Positions 5,505 through 12,375 of a stretch of DNA of 12,375 nt are shown here, piece by piece. Position numbers and translations under genes: made by a program. The notes below the pieces were generated by a model. It had not been told where the DNA came from and made no database searches. It worked only from the letters and a program-made list of their open reading frames with translations. Within the stretch, counting starts at the first letter, position 1. Every line of letters starts with the position of its first letter. The DNA is from UBA2279 sp041595875 (GTDB lineage Bacteria; Actinomycetota; Coriobacteriia; Anaerosomatales; Anaerosomataceae). Location of the stretch: the NCBI GenBank assembly GCA_041595875.1, contig JBFHJN010000066.1, forward strand, positions 1 to 12,375. The letters run 5' to 3'.

Positions 5505-6188
5505 ATGCCGAGTGCGACCCTCGAGGAATACCTGGAGACGATCTATAAGCTCGCCGAACGGGGAGAGGTGCGTCCCGCTCAGATCGCCGAAGCCATGGGC
5601 GTTTCAGGGCCAACGGTCACCGCGACGCTGAAACGGCTCCAGGCAAAGGATCTGATCACACGACCGGACAATGGCGTTGCCCTGACGACAACGGGCACTG
5701 CCGAAGCGATCAGCATCGTTCGCCGGCACCGTCTGGCTGAGCGCTTCCTGGTCGACGCGCTTGGGCTCTCCTGGGACGAGGTCCATGAGGAGGCATGCCT
5801 TCTTGAGCATGCGCTCTCTCCCAAGGTGCAGTCCGCGCTTGAGGTGTTCTTGGAGAATCCCGCGTTCTGCCCGCATGGACATCCGATCCCCAGCAGCGAC
5901 GGCACCGTCGCTGTCGTCAGCGGCGAACCGCTGTGCGACTTCAGTGAAGGCGCCTCTGTGGAGATCGTGCGGGTGGAGGATGAGGACGACAGTCTGTTGT
6001 CCTACCTCGCAAGTCTGGGCATGTACCCCGGCACCACGGTCTTCGTGTGCGATGTCGCGCCATTCAACGGACCGCTGATGATCGAGGTAGGACAGTCCCG
6101 GTACGCACTTGGCCGGGACGTTGCGTCGAAGATCGTCGTGAAGCCATCGACGACCGAGAAGAACGTCAAAGCCAAACGGAAGTCATGA
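5505..6188 (+). CDS. DtxR-family metal-dependent repressor with SH3-like C-terminal domain
   Basis: This 227-residue cytoplasmic regulator should bind DNA when loaded with Fe2+ or Mn2+. The order matches DtxR/IdeR: an N-terminal winged helix-turn-helix (about 1-65; IAEAMGVSGPTVTATLKRL is the recognition region), a dimerisation and metal-binding domain (about 66-128; H75, E79, H94, C98, E101, H102 correspond to DtxR H79, E83, H98, C102, E105, H106), and an FeoA/SH3-like domain at about 145-213 (LLSYLASLGMYPGTTV). Length equals classic DtxR. The DtxR Met10 position is Glu here (E8), with another Glu at 11, as in MntR, so metal preference is uncertain. It lies 4 nt upstream of feoB with no promoter room between, so it most likely controls its own operon in response to iron. 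A lysine-rich tail ends the protein. Confidence 0.92.
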   Translation: MPSATLEEYLETIYKLAERGEVRPAQIAEAMGVSGPTVTATLKRLQAKDLITRPDNGVALTTTGTAEAISIVRRHRLAERFLVDALGLSWDEVHEEACLLEHALSPKVQSALEVFLENPAFCPHGHPIPSSDGTVAVVSGEPLCDFSEGASVEIVRVEDEDDSLLSYLASLGMYPGTTVFVCDVAPFNGPLMIEVGQSRYALGRDVASKIVVKPSTTEKNVKAKRKS

Positions 6189-6192
6189 CCCT

Positions 6193-8211
6193 GTGACAAA
6201 CTCGCCGGCCGACAATCGTGACCGCACACGACTGGTCAGACCGCCTGACGTCAAGCGGCTTGTGGCCCTGCTCGGCAACCCCAATGTAGGGAAGTCGACG
6301 CTGTTCAACTCCATCACGGGGTTGGGGGTCTCCACGGCGCACTATCCCGGTACCACCCGTGAGGTCCAGTTCGGGCTTTCCACGTTCGGCGATACGGAAT
6401 TCACCCTGGCTGACCTGCCTGGCGCGTACTCGTTGTACACCGATACCGAGGAGAGCTGGGTCTCCAGACGCGCGTTGCTGGATATCCGGCCTGATGCTGT
6501 CGTCGTGGTAGTGGATGCCGGCAATCTTGGCCGGAACCTCAAACTCGTGCTGGAGGTGCTTGACCTTGGGTTGCCGTGTGTTCTGGCGGTCAACCTGGTG
6601 GATGAGGCCGAACGGGCCGGGATCGGTGTGGATGCCGAACGGCTCTCTTCGCGTCTGGGCGTTCAAGTGGTGCAGACGGTTGCGACCCAGGGGCTGGGCG
6701 TCCGCGAGCTTGTGACCGGGGCGCTTCACGCGATCGACAGGGGAGACCCGCCGCCGCCACGCTACACCCCTGCGCTGGAAGCCGCGCTTGGACCCCTGGC
6801 CGTATCCGCCAGTGCGTTGTCCGCGCTGCCCTACGGCCTCAGTCCGCGAGCCCTTGCTCTGCAGCTCATATCGGGCGTGGAGGACTTCTCGGTCCTGTTC
6901 GACGAAGGCAGTGACGGTGCGCGGCTCACGGGTGAGGCCGAGGTATTGCGTGGCGACCTCGTGATCCGCCACGACGAACCGGTGACCGTCTGGTTGTCGC
7001 GGGAGCGCTCCACCGTAGCCGAGAGAGTCGCGGCAGAGTGCATCGTGCGCGCGGAGCCGCGCCATCGCGCTGACGGCTGGCGCATAGCGACCTCGCCTCT
7101 GACCGGTATCCCTCTTCTGCTTCTCGTCCTGGGCGGCGTGTTCGCCTTCCTGTTCTTCATAGGCGACTTTCTCGCCGGGGGCTTCTCGGCGCTATGGGCG
7201 GGAAGCGTCTCCCCGCTGATCAGGAGCGCGGTCACGGCGGTAGCCGGAGACGGGAGTCTTGGACGTACGCTCCTGTGGGGTCTGGACTCCGGCATCGAAG
7301 CGTCCCTTGCCATCGGCCTGCCCTATATCCTCACGTTCTACGTCATCCTCGGCGTTTTGGAGGACACGGGTTATCTCAACGCCCTCGCGTTTCTGGCCGA
7401 CCGCGCGATGCACAGGATGGGCCTGCACGGCCATGCGTTGATACCTTTGGTGGCCGCTGCCGGCTGCAACGTGCCGGCGATCCTGGCCGTCAGGTCCTTG
7501 CCGGACCGCCGAGAGAGGCTGATCGCATCAACGCTTGTGGCGCTCGTGCCGTGCAGCGCACGTACGGCGGTGGTTCTTGGAGCCGTCGGCCACTACATCG
7601 GTATGGGACCGGCGTTGGGGGTCCTTGCAGTGGTGTTCGTGCTCTGGGTGCTGACCGGTCTCGGTCTGAACATGGTGTTGCCGGGCAAGTCGGCCGGCCT
7701 GGTGATGGAGGTGTTCCCGTTCAGGCGCCCGTCCGTCCGCGGGGTGCTCCGTAAGGCATGGGGGCAGTTCAGGGAGTTCCTCTTCGTGGCTACCCCGATC
7801 GTGGTCGCGGGAAGCCTCATACTGGGCGGCCTGTATGAGACCGGTCTGCTCACACGGTTGAGCGAACCCCTTGCGCCGGTCGTTGAAGGCTGGCTCGGCT
7901 TGCCGGCGGTTGCCGGTCTCACGTTGCTCATCGGCACGCTTCGCAAAGAGCTTGCCCTCCAGCTGCTCGTCGTCATGGCCGTGGCCGTGATGGGGGCGGG
8001 TGCCACCGACCTCACTTTGTTCATGACGCCCACGAACCTGTTCGTCTATGCGCTCGTGAACACCATCGCCGTACCGTGTGTCTCCACTATCGCTGTGCTC
8101 GCCAGAGAACACGGCTGGTGGCGTACATCGGCGATCGTTGGATTCACCATCGTGGTCGGCGTGGCCGCTGGAAGCGTGTTCGCGCACGTCCTCCCGGCGC
8201 TGGCCCGATGA
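6193..8211 (+). CDS. feoB: ferrous iron transport protein B
   Basis: FeoB is an inner-membrane ferrous iron permease with a cytoplasmic GTPase. The G domain is complete: GNPNVGKS (28-35), YPGTT switch I (51-55), DLPG (74-77) and NLVD (134-137). A helical GDI-like region follows to about residue 290. Then come several hydrophobic segments starting with PLLLLVLGGVFAFLFFIG (about 306-323). The first gate motif reads GCNVPAI (424-430) with PCSAR (453-457), containing the conserved membrane cysteines; the second has LRKE (583-586). At 672 residues it is shorter than E. coli FeoB (773). The GTG start lies 4 nt after the regulator stop with a weak purine run upstream. No separate feoA or feoC is visible. 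Fe2+ import under anaerobic or reducing conditions is the expected role. Confidence 0.95.
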   Translation: MTNSPADNRDRTRLVRPPDVKRLVALLGNPNVGKSTLFNSITGLGVSTAHYPGTTREVQFGLSTFGDTEFTLADLPGAYSLYTDTEESWVSRRALLDIRPDAVVVVVDAGNLGRNLKLVLEVLDLGLPCVLAVNLVDEAERAGIGVDAERLSSRLGVQVVQTVATQGLGVRELVTGALHAIDRGDPPPPRYTPALEAALGPLAVSASALSALPYGLSPRALALQLISGVEDFSVLFDEGSDGARLTGEAEVLRGDLVIRHDEPVTVWLSRERSTVAERVAAECIVRAEPRHRADGWRIATSPLTGIPLLLLVLGGVFAFLFFIGDFLAGGFSALWAGSVSPLIRSAVTAVAGDGSLGRTLLWGLDSGIEASLAIGLPYILTFYVILGVLEDTGYLNALAFLADRAMHRMGLHGHALIPLVAAAGCNVPAILAVRSLPDRRERLIASTLVALVPCSARTAVVLGAVGHYIGMGPALGVLAVVFVLWVLTGLGLNMVLPGKSAGLVMEVFPFRRPSVRGVLRKAWGQFREFLFVATPIVVAGSLILGGLYETGLLTRLSEPLAPVVEGWLGLPAVAGLTLLIGTLRKELALQLLVVMAVAVMGAGATDLTLFMTPTNLFVYALVNTIAVPCVSTIAVLAREHGWWRTSAIVGFTIVVGVAAGSVFAHVLPALAR

Positions 8212-8215
8212 TCAC

Positions 8216-8243
8216 CGGACAGTCTGTCCGATAGACCCTTTTT
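8216..8243 (+). terminator. possible terminator after feoB
   Basis: CGGACA (8216-8221) and TGTCCG (8225-8230) form a perfect short hairpin with a 3-nt loop, and a run of five T follows at 8239-8243. The 8-nt gap between stem and T-run is longer than usual. A competing GTCT/AGAC stem (8222-8225 with 8233-8236, weak) lies closer to the T-run. Position after the feoB stop supports a terminator, with modest efficiency expected. Confidence 0.45.
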
Positions 8244-8269
8244 GCTCGCCAGCGGTTGTCAGTGCTGTC

Positions 8270-8298
8270 TTGTATACCGAACATATGTTCGCTATACT
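8270..8298 (+). promoter_or_regulatory. SOS promoter of the DUF6504-dnaE2 operon
   Basis: TTGTAT (8270-8275) and TATACT (8293-8298, 5 of 6 to consensus) are spaced 17 nt apart. The spacer contains a complete LexA box, so bound LexA would block RNA polymerase. The -35 element is weak (3 of 6). Transcription would start near 8305, leaving a leader of about 65 nt. Confidence 0.65.
8278..8291. promoter_or_regulatory. LexA (SOS) box
   Basis: CGAACATATGTTCG is a perfect palindrome matching the Gram-positive and actinobacterial LexA/DinR consensus CGAAC-N4-GTTCG. After one mismatched pair (8277/8292), symmetry continues as TATA on both sides (8273-8276 and 8293-8296). It lies between the -35 and -10 of the promoter for the polymerase operon, as expected for DNA-damage induction. 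Confidence 0.9.
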
Positions 8299-8369
8299 GT
8301 TGAGGCCGGGCGTGGACCCCTGAATGCTCCTTCCGCGCCTGGCATCTCTCCCTCGGAAGGCAGTCTCCC

Positions 8370-8786
8370 ATGAGCCGGAATCGCGCCATCAAACAGTTCG
8401 ATCCTCGCAAGACCGGACACTCTCTTGATCTGTTCACCGAGAACGACGCACGCCTTCCTGTCGTCTTGGAACTGCTCAAGAGCCCATGGATACTGCGCGC
8501 CTCGGAGCTTCCTGACCACACATCAGGGTCGAGCGGCAAGCATGTAGAGAGGGTGATCGATGTCGTCTGGGACGGTGCACGTCGCTGCCCCATCTCTTTC
8601 ACCGACAGACAGAAGCGTTTTTCGGTGGATGCGCTCATCCAGACATGGACGCTTGAACGTTCATGGTGGGACCGCCGTCGCCGTGTGAGTCGTCGTTGCT
8701 TCCGCGTACTGGCTCGCGGAGGCGTCTATGACCTTGCGTACGACCGCCTTGAACGCCGATGGACGCTCATCGGCATCGTGGACTGA
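8370..8786 (+). CDS. small SOS-operon protein, DUF6504-like
   Basis: This 138-residue basic protein is the first gene after the LexA box. Residues from about 59 to the end (VERVIDVVW, an RFSVDALIQTW segment, a WW pair at about 98-99, then FRVLARGGVYDLAYDR and RRWTLIGIVD) resemble DUF6504, a small domain of unknown function that actinobacteria encode close to DnaE2 or Y-family polymerases. The first ~57 residues look like an unrelated extension (SLDLFTENDARLPVVLELLKSPW). No catalytic residues, membrane segment or metal site are evident; the many Arg and Trp suggest nucleic-acid or protein contact (inference). The ATG has GGAAGG about 9 nt upstream. The stop lies 6 nt before the polymerase start, so the two are co-expressed. 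An accessory role in mutagenic repair is likely but not shown. The family call rests on memory of motifs. Confidence 0.75.
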   Translation: MSRNRAIKQFDPRKTGHSLDLFTENDARLPVVLELLKSPWILRASELPDHTSGSSGKHVERVIDVVWDGARRCPISFTDRQKRFSVDALIQTWTLERSWWDRRRRVSRRCFRVLARGGVYDLAYDRLERRWTLIGIVD

Positions 8787-8792
8787 GCCGCC

Positions 8793-11700
8793 ATGAGCAG
8801 CGGCTTCGTACACCTGCACACCCACTCCCATTTCAGCTTCATGGATGGTGCGTCCGGCATCCCCGATCTCATCACCCGTGCGCTAGAGATGGGGATGCCG
8901 GCTCTCGCGCTCACCGACCATCAGGGCCTCTACGGCGCCATACGTTTCTATCGGAAAGCCCGTGAGGCGGGCCTCAAGCCGATACTCGGTGCCGAGGTCG
9001 TGGTCCAGGCTGGCGGTATCACAGGTGAGGAATGCGATCTTCCTCCCGACGAGCGCATACCGCCGTCCGCTTCCGTCGGTTTCGGGCGAGCCGCGGGTCA
9101 GGGCTTTCATCTGACACTGCTCGTCAAAGACATCACCGGTTATCGCAATCTGTGCAGGCTGCTTGCCCGCGCGCATGTGAGAAGCGCCGATGAGCCCTCT
9201 TTGGTGACGCTGGCTGAGCTGATGCGTCACTCGGAGGGGCTTATCGGGCTCTCCGGCTGCCCCAACGGCGAGGTGGGCGCGGCGGTGCTGGCGGACCTGG
9301 GCTATCGTGCTGAACAGGCAGCAAGTCGTCTTTCGCACTGCTTTTCGCCGGGTGACTTCTACATCGAGCTCATGCATCTGCTCACCCCTGACAGCCCCCG
9401 TTACGTCGCGGGACTGGTCGCCATCGCAAAGCGACTGGGACTCCCGGTCGTCGCCACCAACAACGTGCACTACGTTCGACCTGAGGATTTCCGCATCCAT
9501 GATGTGCTTGCCTCGGCAGGAGCGAAGACGGGTCTTCCGGGACCGTACGGGCGCACGAACGCGGAGCTTTGGCTCAAGCCTGCCGGTGACATGCGCCGCC
9601 TGTTCTCGGGCGTTCCCGAGGCATGTGACGCCACACTGGAGATCGCCGAACGCTGCAACCTGGACCTCGGGCTTGGGAGCTTCCATTTCCCGGGCGTTGA
9701 AGTCCCTAAAGGCGAGACGCCGTACTCGGTTCTTTCAAAAGCGGCATGGCGAGGGCTGGAGCAGCGTTATCGTCCCATGACGCCCGAAGCGGTGGAGCGG
9801 CTGCAACATGAGCTCGCCATCATCCAGCAGCTGGGATTTCCCGAGTACTTCCTCGTCGTCAAAGACATCGTGGACTTCGCAAAGAGCCGCGGCATCCGCT
9901 ACAGCGGACGGGGGAGTGCGGGAGACTCCATCGTCACGTACGCGCTGGGCATCACCGATGCGGATCCTATCGAACACGACCTGCTCTTCGAGCGCTTCTT
10001 AAACCCTGAGCGACGTCAGATGCCCGATATCGACGTGGATTTCGATTCCCGCCGCCGAGACGAGATCATCGCCTACATCTATGAGCGCTTCGGGCACGAT
10101 CACGTCGCGATGGTGGCTACCGTGAACACGATGACGGCGCGTTCGGCGGTACGCACGGCAGCACGGGCCTTCAGCCTGCCCATCGCCGAGGTGAACGCCC
10201 TCTCGCGGCACCTGCCCTGGGTAGGCGCGCGACATCTTCCGGAGGTGCTAGAGACCTACCCGGAGTGTGCGAACCATCCGCTTAAAGACCGCGAACGCTA
10301 CGGGCTCATCGTAGAGCTCGCCACTGAGCTGGATGCCACGCCGATGCACCTGGGCACGCACCTGGGCGGCTTCATCATCACGCGTGAGCCTATCGACTCC
10401 TGGATGCCGCTGCAGTGGGCCGCCAAAGGTGTGGTCGTCTCGCAATACGACAAAGACGATATCGAGGCGCTCGGCCTCGTGAAGATGGACATCTTAGGCC
10501 TTCGGATGCACTCGGCCATAAGCGACGCGGTGGAGATGGCCCGCGCACGCGTGGGCGAGGATGCGGTGCCCGAGCCGTTCACCATAGAGCCGCGCGACGA
10601 CCCTCGCGTCTACGACATGATCTCCTCGGCGGATACCGTGGGGATGTTCCAGCTTGAGAGCAGCGGGCAGCGCAATCTTGCCTCACGGTTGCGCGAGCGC
10701 ACCTTCGAAGACATCATCGCGGCGATATCGCTGTTCCGGCCCGGTCCTTTGGAAGCCGAGATGATCACGCCGTTCATCCGGCGCCGCCACGGCGTGGAGC
10801 CGGTCACCGTGCCGCATCCGACGATGGGCCCGCATCTGAGAGACACCTACGGGGTCATCATCTACCAGGAGCAGGTGCTGCGTGTCGCGCAATCGGTGGC
10901 CGGGTTCACGCTTGCCGAGGCGGACTCGCTGCGCCGCGCCATGACCAAAGGCCGCAGCCGCGAGGCGATGGAGCGCATCCGGGAGCACTTCTTGGAGCGC
11001 GCATGTGGCCTTGGGGTGGAACTCCCGATCGCCGGGGAGGTCTTCAGGCAGCTTGAAGGCTTTGCCGCGTACGGCTTTTGCAAGGCGCATGCGGCGTGCT
11101 TCGCCGTGGTCACCTACGCAAGCGCATGGTTGCGCGTCTACTATCCGGCCGAGTTCACAGCCGCGATCTTGAACAATGAGCCGATGGGCTTTTACAGCCC
11201 CCGGCTGGTCCTCAACGATGCGCGACGGCACGGTATCGGCGTGTTGCCGCCGCATGTGAATGCTTCCTCGGCGGAGTTCACAGTGGAAGACGAAGGGGCC
11301 GCGATACGCGTCGGGCTCAAAGACATCCTCCACATGACCTCGCGCCTGCTTGATGCGATGGCCGCTAAACGGGACGTACGCCCGTTTGCCGACCTCGCGG
11401 ACTTCTTGCGCAGGACGCGCGCCGAGGAGCCAGCCGCTAGAAGCCTCATACGCGTAGGGGCTCTCGACGGACTGGGGGTGACCGATGCCGGACGGCCGCC
11501 CACGCGCGATGAGATGCTCGCGCTGCTGCCCGAGCTCAAGGCGGTCATCGCCAGGGAGGGCGTGGCCGGTGATGACACGTTGCTGATCGCACCTGCGCGT
11601 GCGCGGGAGCGTGAAGACGCCGGCCACGTCTCAGGCTGGAGCGCGGCCCGGCGGCTGGGAGCGGAACTGGAGCTTCTCGGCCTGTCTATCACCGCTCATC

Positions 11701-12152
11701 CACTGGAACTCGCCACCGCGGACCTTGAGCGCCGCGGAGTCACGTGGGCGCGTGATCTGCGCGCGTTGCCGGACCGCACTCGCGTGCGTGTGACCGGCGT
11801 ACGGGAGCGCGCGCAGACGCCGCGGACCCGCTCGGGCAAGCGGACGTGCTTTCTGACGCTGGAAGACCCCACGGGCCTGCTCGACGTCGTCGTCTTCGAA
11901 GATGCGCTCAACCGGGCAGGGGAGACCATCGTCAAGCATCGCGCGTATCTGGTGGACGGCATCTTGCAAAACAACCACGAGCGCGGATTGGCGATCGTCG
12001 CCGAGAAGGTCGCGCCCTACATCGTGCGTACCGACGCAGGCGAGAACGTGAGGCTGCGCCGGGGCGTCGGCCTGGGACCGATGGGCCCCACGCGTCCCGG
12101 CGCCGGAGCACCGGAAGAGGAGTCGTGGGAAGACGCGCTCACCAAAGCGTGA
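8793..12152 (+). CDS. dnaE2: error-prone DNA polymerase III alpha subunit, DnaE2/ImuC type
   Basis: This 1119-residue C-family polymerase would perform translesion synthesis as part of the SOS response. Domains in order: an N-terminal PHP domain (HLHTHSHFSFMDGAS at 7-21, LALTDHQGLYG, GAEVVV near 67-72, TNNVHYVRPEDFRIHD) that retains the metal-binding pattern lost in E. coli DnaE; palm and fingers with catalytic D414 and D416 in PDIDVDF and D566 in KMDILGL; GRGSAGDSIVTYALGI and FQLESSGQR motifs; a helix-hairpin-helix-type region; and a C-terminal OB fold from about 998 (TCFLTLEDPTGLLDVVVF). The length and early OB ending without a tau-binding tail favour DnaE2 over replicative DnaE1. The LexA box upstream supports this. 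The ATG at 8793 lacks a strong ribosome binding site and probably depends on coupling to the preceding gene. Confidence 0.9.
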   Translation: MSSGFVHLHTHSHFSFMDGASGIPDLITRALEMGMPALALTDHQGLYGAIRFYRKAREAGLKPILGAEVVVQAGGITGEECDLPPDERIPPSASVGFGRAAGQGFHLTLLVKDITGYRNLCRLLARAHVRSADEPSLVTLAELMRHSEGLIGLSGCPNGEVGAAVLADLGYRAEQAASRLSHCFSPGDFYIELMHLLTPDSPRYVAGLVAIAKRLGLPVVATNNVHYVRPEDFRIHDVLASAGAKTGLPGPYGRTNAELWLKPAGDMRRLFSGVPEACDATLEIAERCNLDLGLGSFHFPGVEVPKGETPYSVLSKAAWRGLEQRYRPMTPEAVERLQHELAIIQQLGFPEYFLVVKDIVDFAKSRGIRYSGRGSAGDSIVTYALGITDADPIEHDLLFERFLNPERRQMPDIDVDFDSRRRDEIIAYIYERFGHDHVAMVATVNTMTARSAVRTAARAFSLPIAEVNALSRHLPWVGARHLPEVLETYPECANHPLKDRERYGLIVELATELDATPMHLGTHLGGFIITREPIDSWMPLQWAAKGVVVSQYDKDDIEALGLVKMDILGLRMHSAISDAVEMARARVGEDAVPEPFTIEPRDDPRVYDMISSADTVGMFQLESSGQRNLASRLRERTFEDIIAAISLFRPGPLEAEMITPFIRRRHGVEPVTVPHPTMGPHLRDTYGVIIYQEQVLRVAQSVAGFTLAEADSLRRAMTKGRSREAMERIREHFLERACGLGVELPIAGEVFRQLEGFAAYGFCKAHAACFAVVTYASAWLRVYYPAEFTAAILNNEPMGFYSPRLVLNDARRHGIGVLPPHVNASSAEFTVEDEGAAIRVGLKDILHMTSRLLDAMAAKRDVRPFADLADFLRRTRAEEPAARSLIRVGALDGLGVTDAGRPPTRDEMLALLPELKAVIAREGVAGDDTLLIAPARAREREDAGHVSGWSAARRLGAELELLGLSITAHPLELATADLERRGVTWARDLRALPDRTRVRVTGVRERAQTPRTRSGKRTCFLTLEDPTGLLDVVVFEDALNRAGETIVKHRAYLVDGILQNNHERGLAIVAEKVAPYIVRTDAGENVRLRRGVGLGPMGPTRPGAGAPEEESWEDALTKA

Positions 12153-12153
12153 T

Positions 12154-12375
12154 CTACTCGGGAGGCACCTCGTAGACGTCATCAGCGATGATCTCAGGTC
12201 CGGCCATGCGGGTGGAAACGCCATCGCTCATCACGCCATCGGCCGCCACGAGCTTGCCTTTCAGTGTGCAAGCCGAGACATCCAGTTCCCCCATGTTCGC
12301 GACAACGGCGACAACGGGTGCATCCTCCGGGACTTCACCGGGATCGGTGTCGTAGAGCGCCCAGAAGCCGCCTTC
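12154..12375 (-). CDS. 3' end of an unrecognised minus-strand gene
   Basis: On the minus strand, an uninterrupted frame enters from the window edge and stops with TAG (complement of 12154-12156), giving 73 residues. It reads EGGFWALYDTDPGEVPEDAP, then a hydrophobic VVAVVANMGEL strand, then CTLKGKLVAADGVMSDGV and IIADDVYEVPPE at the end. The strand-rich pattern with a single Cys and a KGKL segment could be an OB-like or other small beta domain, but I do not recognise the family. Evidence for coding is the open frame to the edge, balanced residue composition, and the tail-to-tail fit with dnaE2, one nucleotide away. The start and most of the protein are outside the window. Confidence 0.65.
   Translation of the reverse strand, partial: EGGFWALYDTDPGEVPEDAPVVAVVANMGELDVSACTLKGKLVAADGVMSDGVSTRMAGPEIIADDVYEVPPE

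Noticed and set aside
6166..7065. 299-residue minus-strand frame inside feoB
   Set aside because: It is the complement of a complete, motif-verified feoB; long antisense frames are expected in high-G+C DNA, and the translation is Arg/His/Gln-rich without domains.
8656..8663. GAACGTTC as a second LexA site
   Set aside because: The arms have no 4-nt spacer and the word lies inside a coding region.
10683..11627. 314-residue minus-strand frame inside dnaE2
   Set aside because: It is antisense shadow of a verified polymerase gene, with no own start signals or recognisable family.
1..12375. Mobile element, phage, toxin-antitoxin or CRISPR content
   Set aside because: No transposase, integrase, repeat array or small paired toxin-antitoxin genes are visible; apart from the few unrecognised proteins, the genes are ordinary chromosomal families.

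Overview
The window is high-G+C bacterial DNA (roughly 60% by eye) with tightly packed genes, frequent GTGA/ATGA stop-start overlaps and GTG starts. Several features point to a Gram-positive, actinobacterial-type genome, possibly an anaerobic lineage such as Coriobacteriia (inference): a perfect GAAC-N4-GTTC LexA box, a DtxR-class regulator with a C-terminal SH3-like domain, the Nif3 / zinc-ribbon / RNase H gene order also found in mycobacteria, and a DnaE2-type polymerase next to a DUF6504-like gene. I see no insertion sequence, CRISPR array, tRNA or rRNA.

Layout. (1) 1-429 is the end of ribH (riboflavin synthesis), closed by a strong hairpin at 449-486. (2) 752-4997 looks like one six-gene operon: an unrecognised protein, a PHP-type histidinol-phosphatase, a Nif3/DUF34 metalloprotein, a coiled-coil zinc-ribbon protein, a single-domain RNase HI, and QueD of the queuosine/7-deazaguanine pathway. 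Four of the five junctions are overlaps or gaps under 10 nt. (3) About 5020-5275 on the minus strand looks like an independent small structured RNA gene. It has its own promoter, pairing 5' and 3' ends, further nested helices and a terminator hairpin shared with queD; a 6S-like RNA is the best guess. (4) 5505-8211 is a two-gene metal operon: a DtxR-family repressor followed 4 nt later by FeoB, the GTP-dependent ferrous iron permease. A weak DtxR-like half-site pair overlaps a plausible promoter. (5) 8270-12152 is an SOS-controlled mutagenesis cassette: a LexA box inside the promoter spacer, a DUF6504-like small protein, and an error-prone DnaE2-type DNA polymerase III alpha subunit. No imuA or imuB is visible. 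(6) 12154-12375 is the 3' end of an unrecognised minus-strand gene, tail-to-tail with dnaE2 and only 1 nt away.

The most interesting items are the minus-strand RNA gene near 5020-5275, the compact SOS cassette, the mixed MntR/DtxR metal-ligand set of the regulator, and the unrecognised 234-residue protein heading the operon. All family assignments come from motifs read by eye; no database search was possible.
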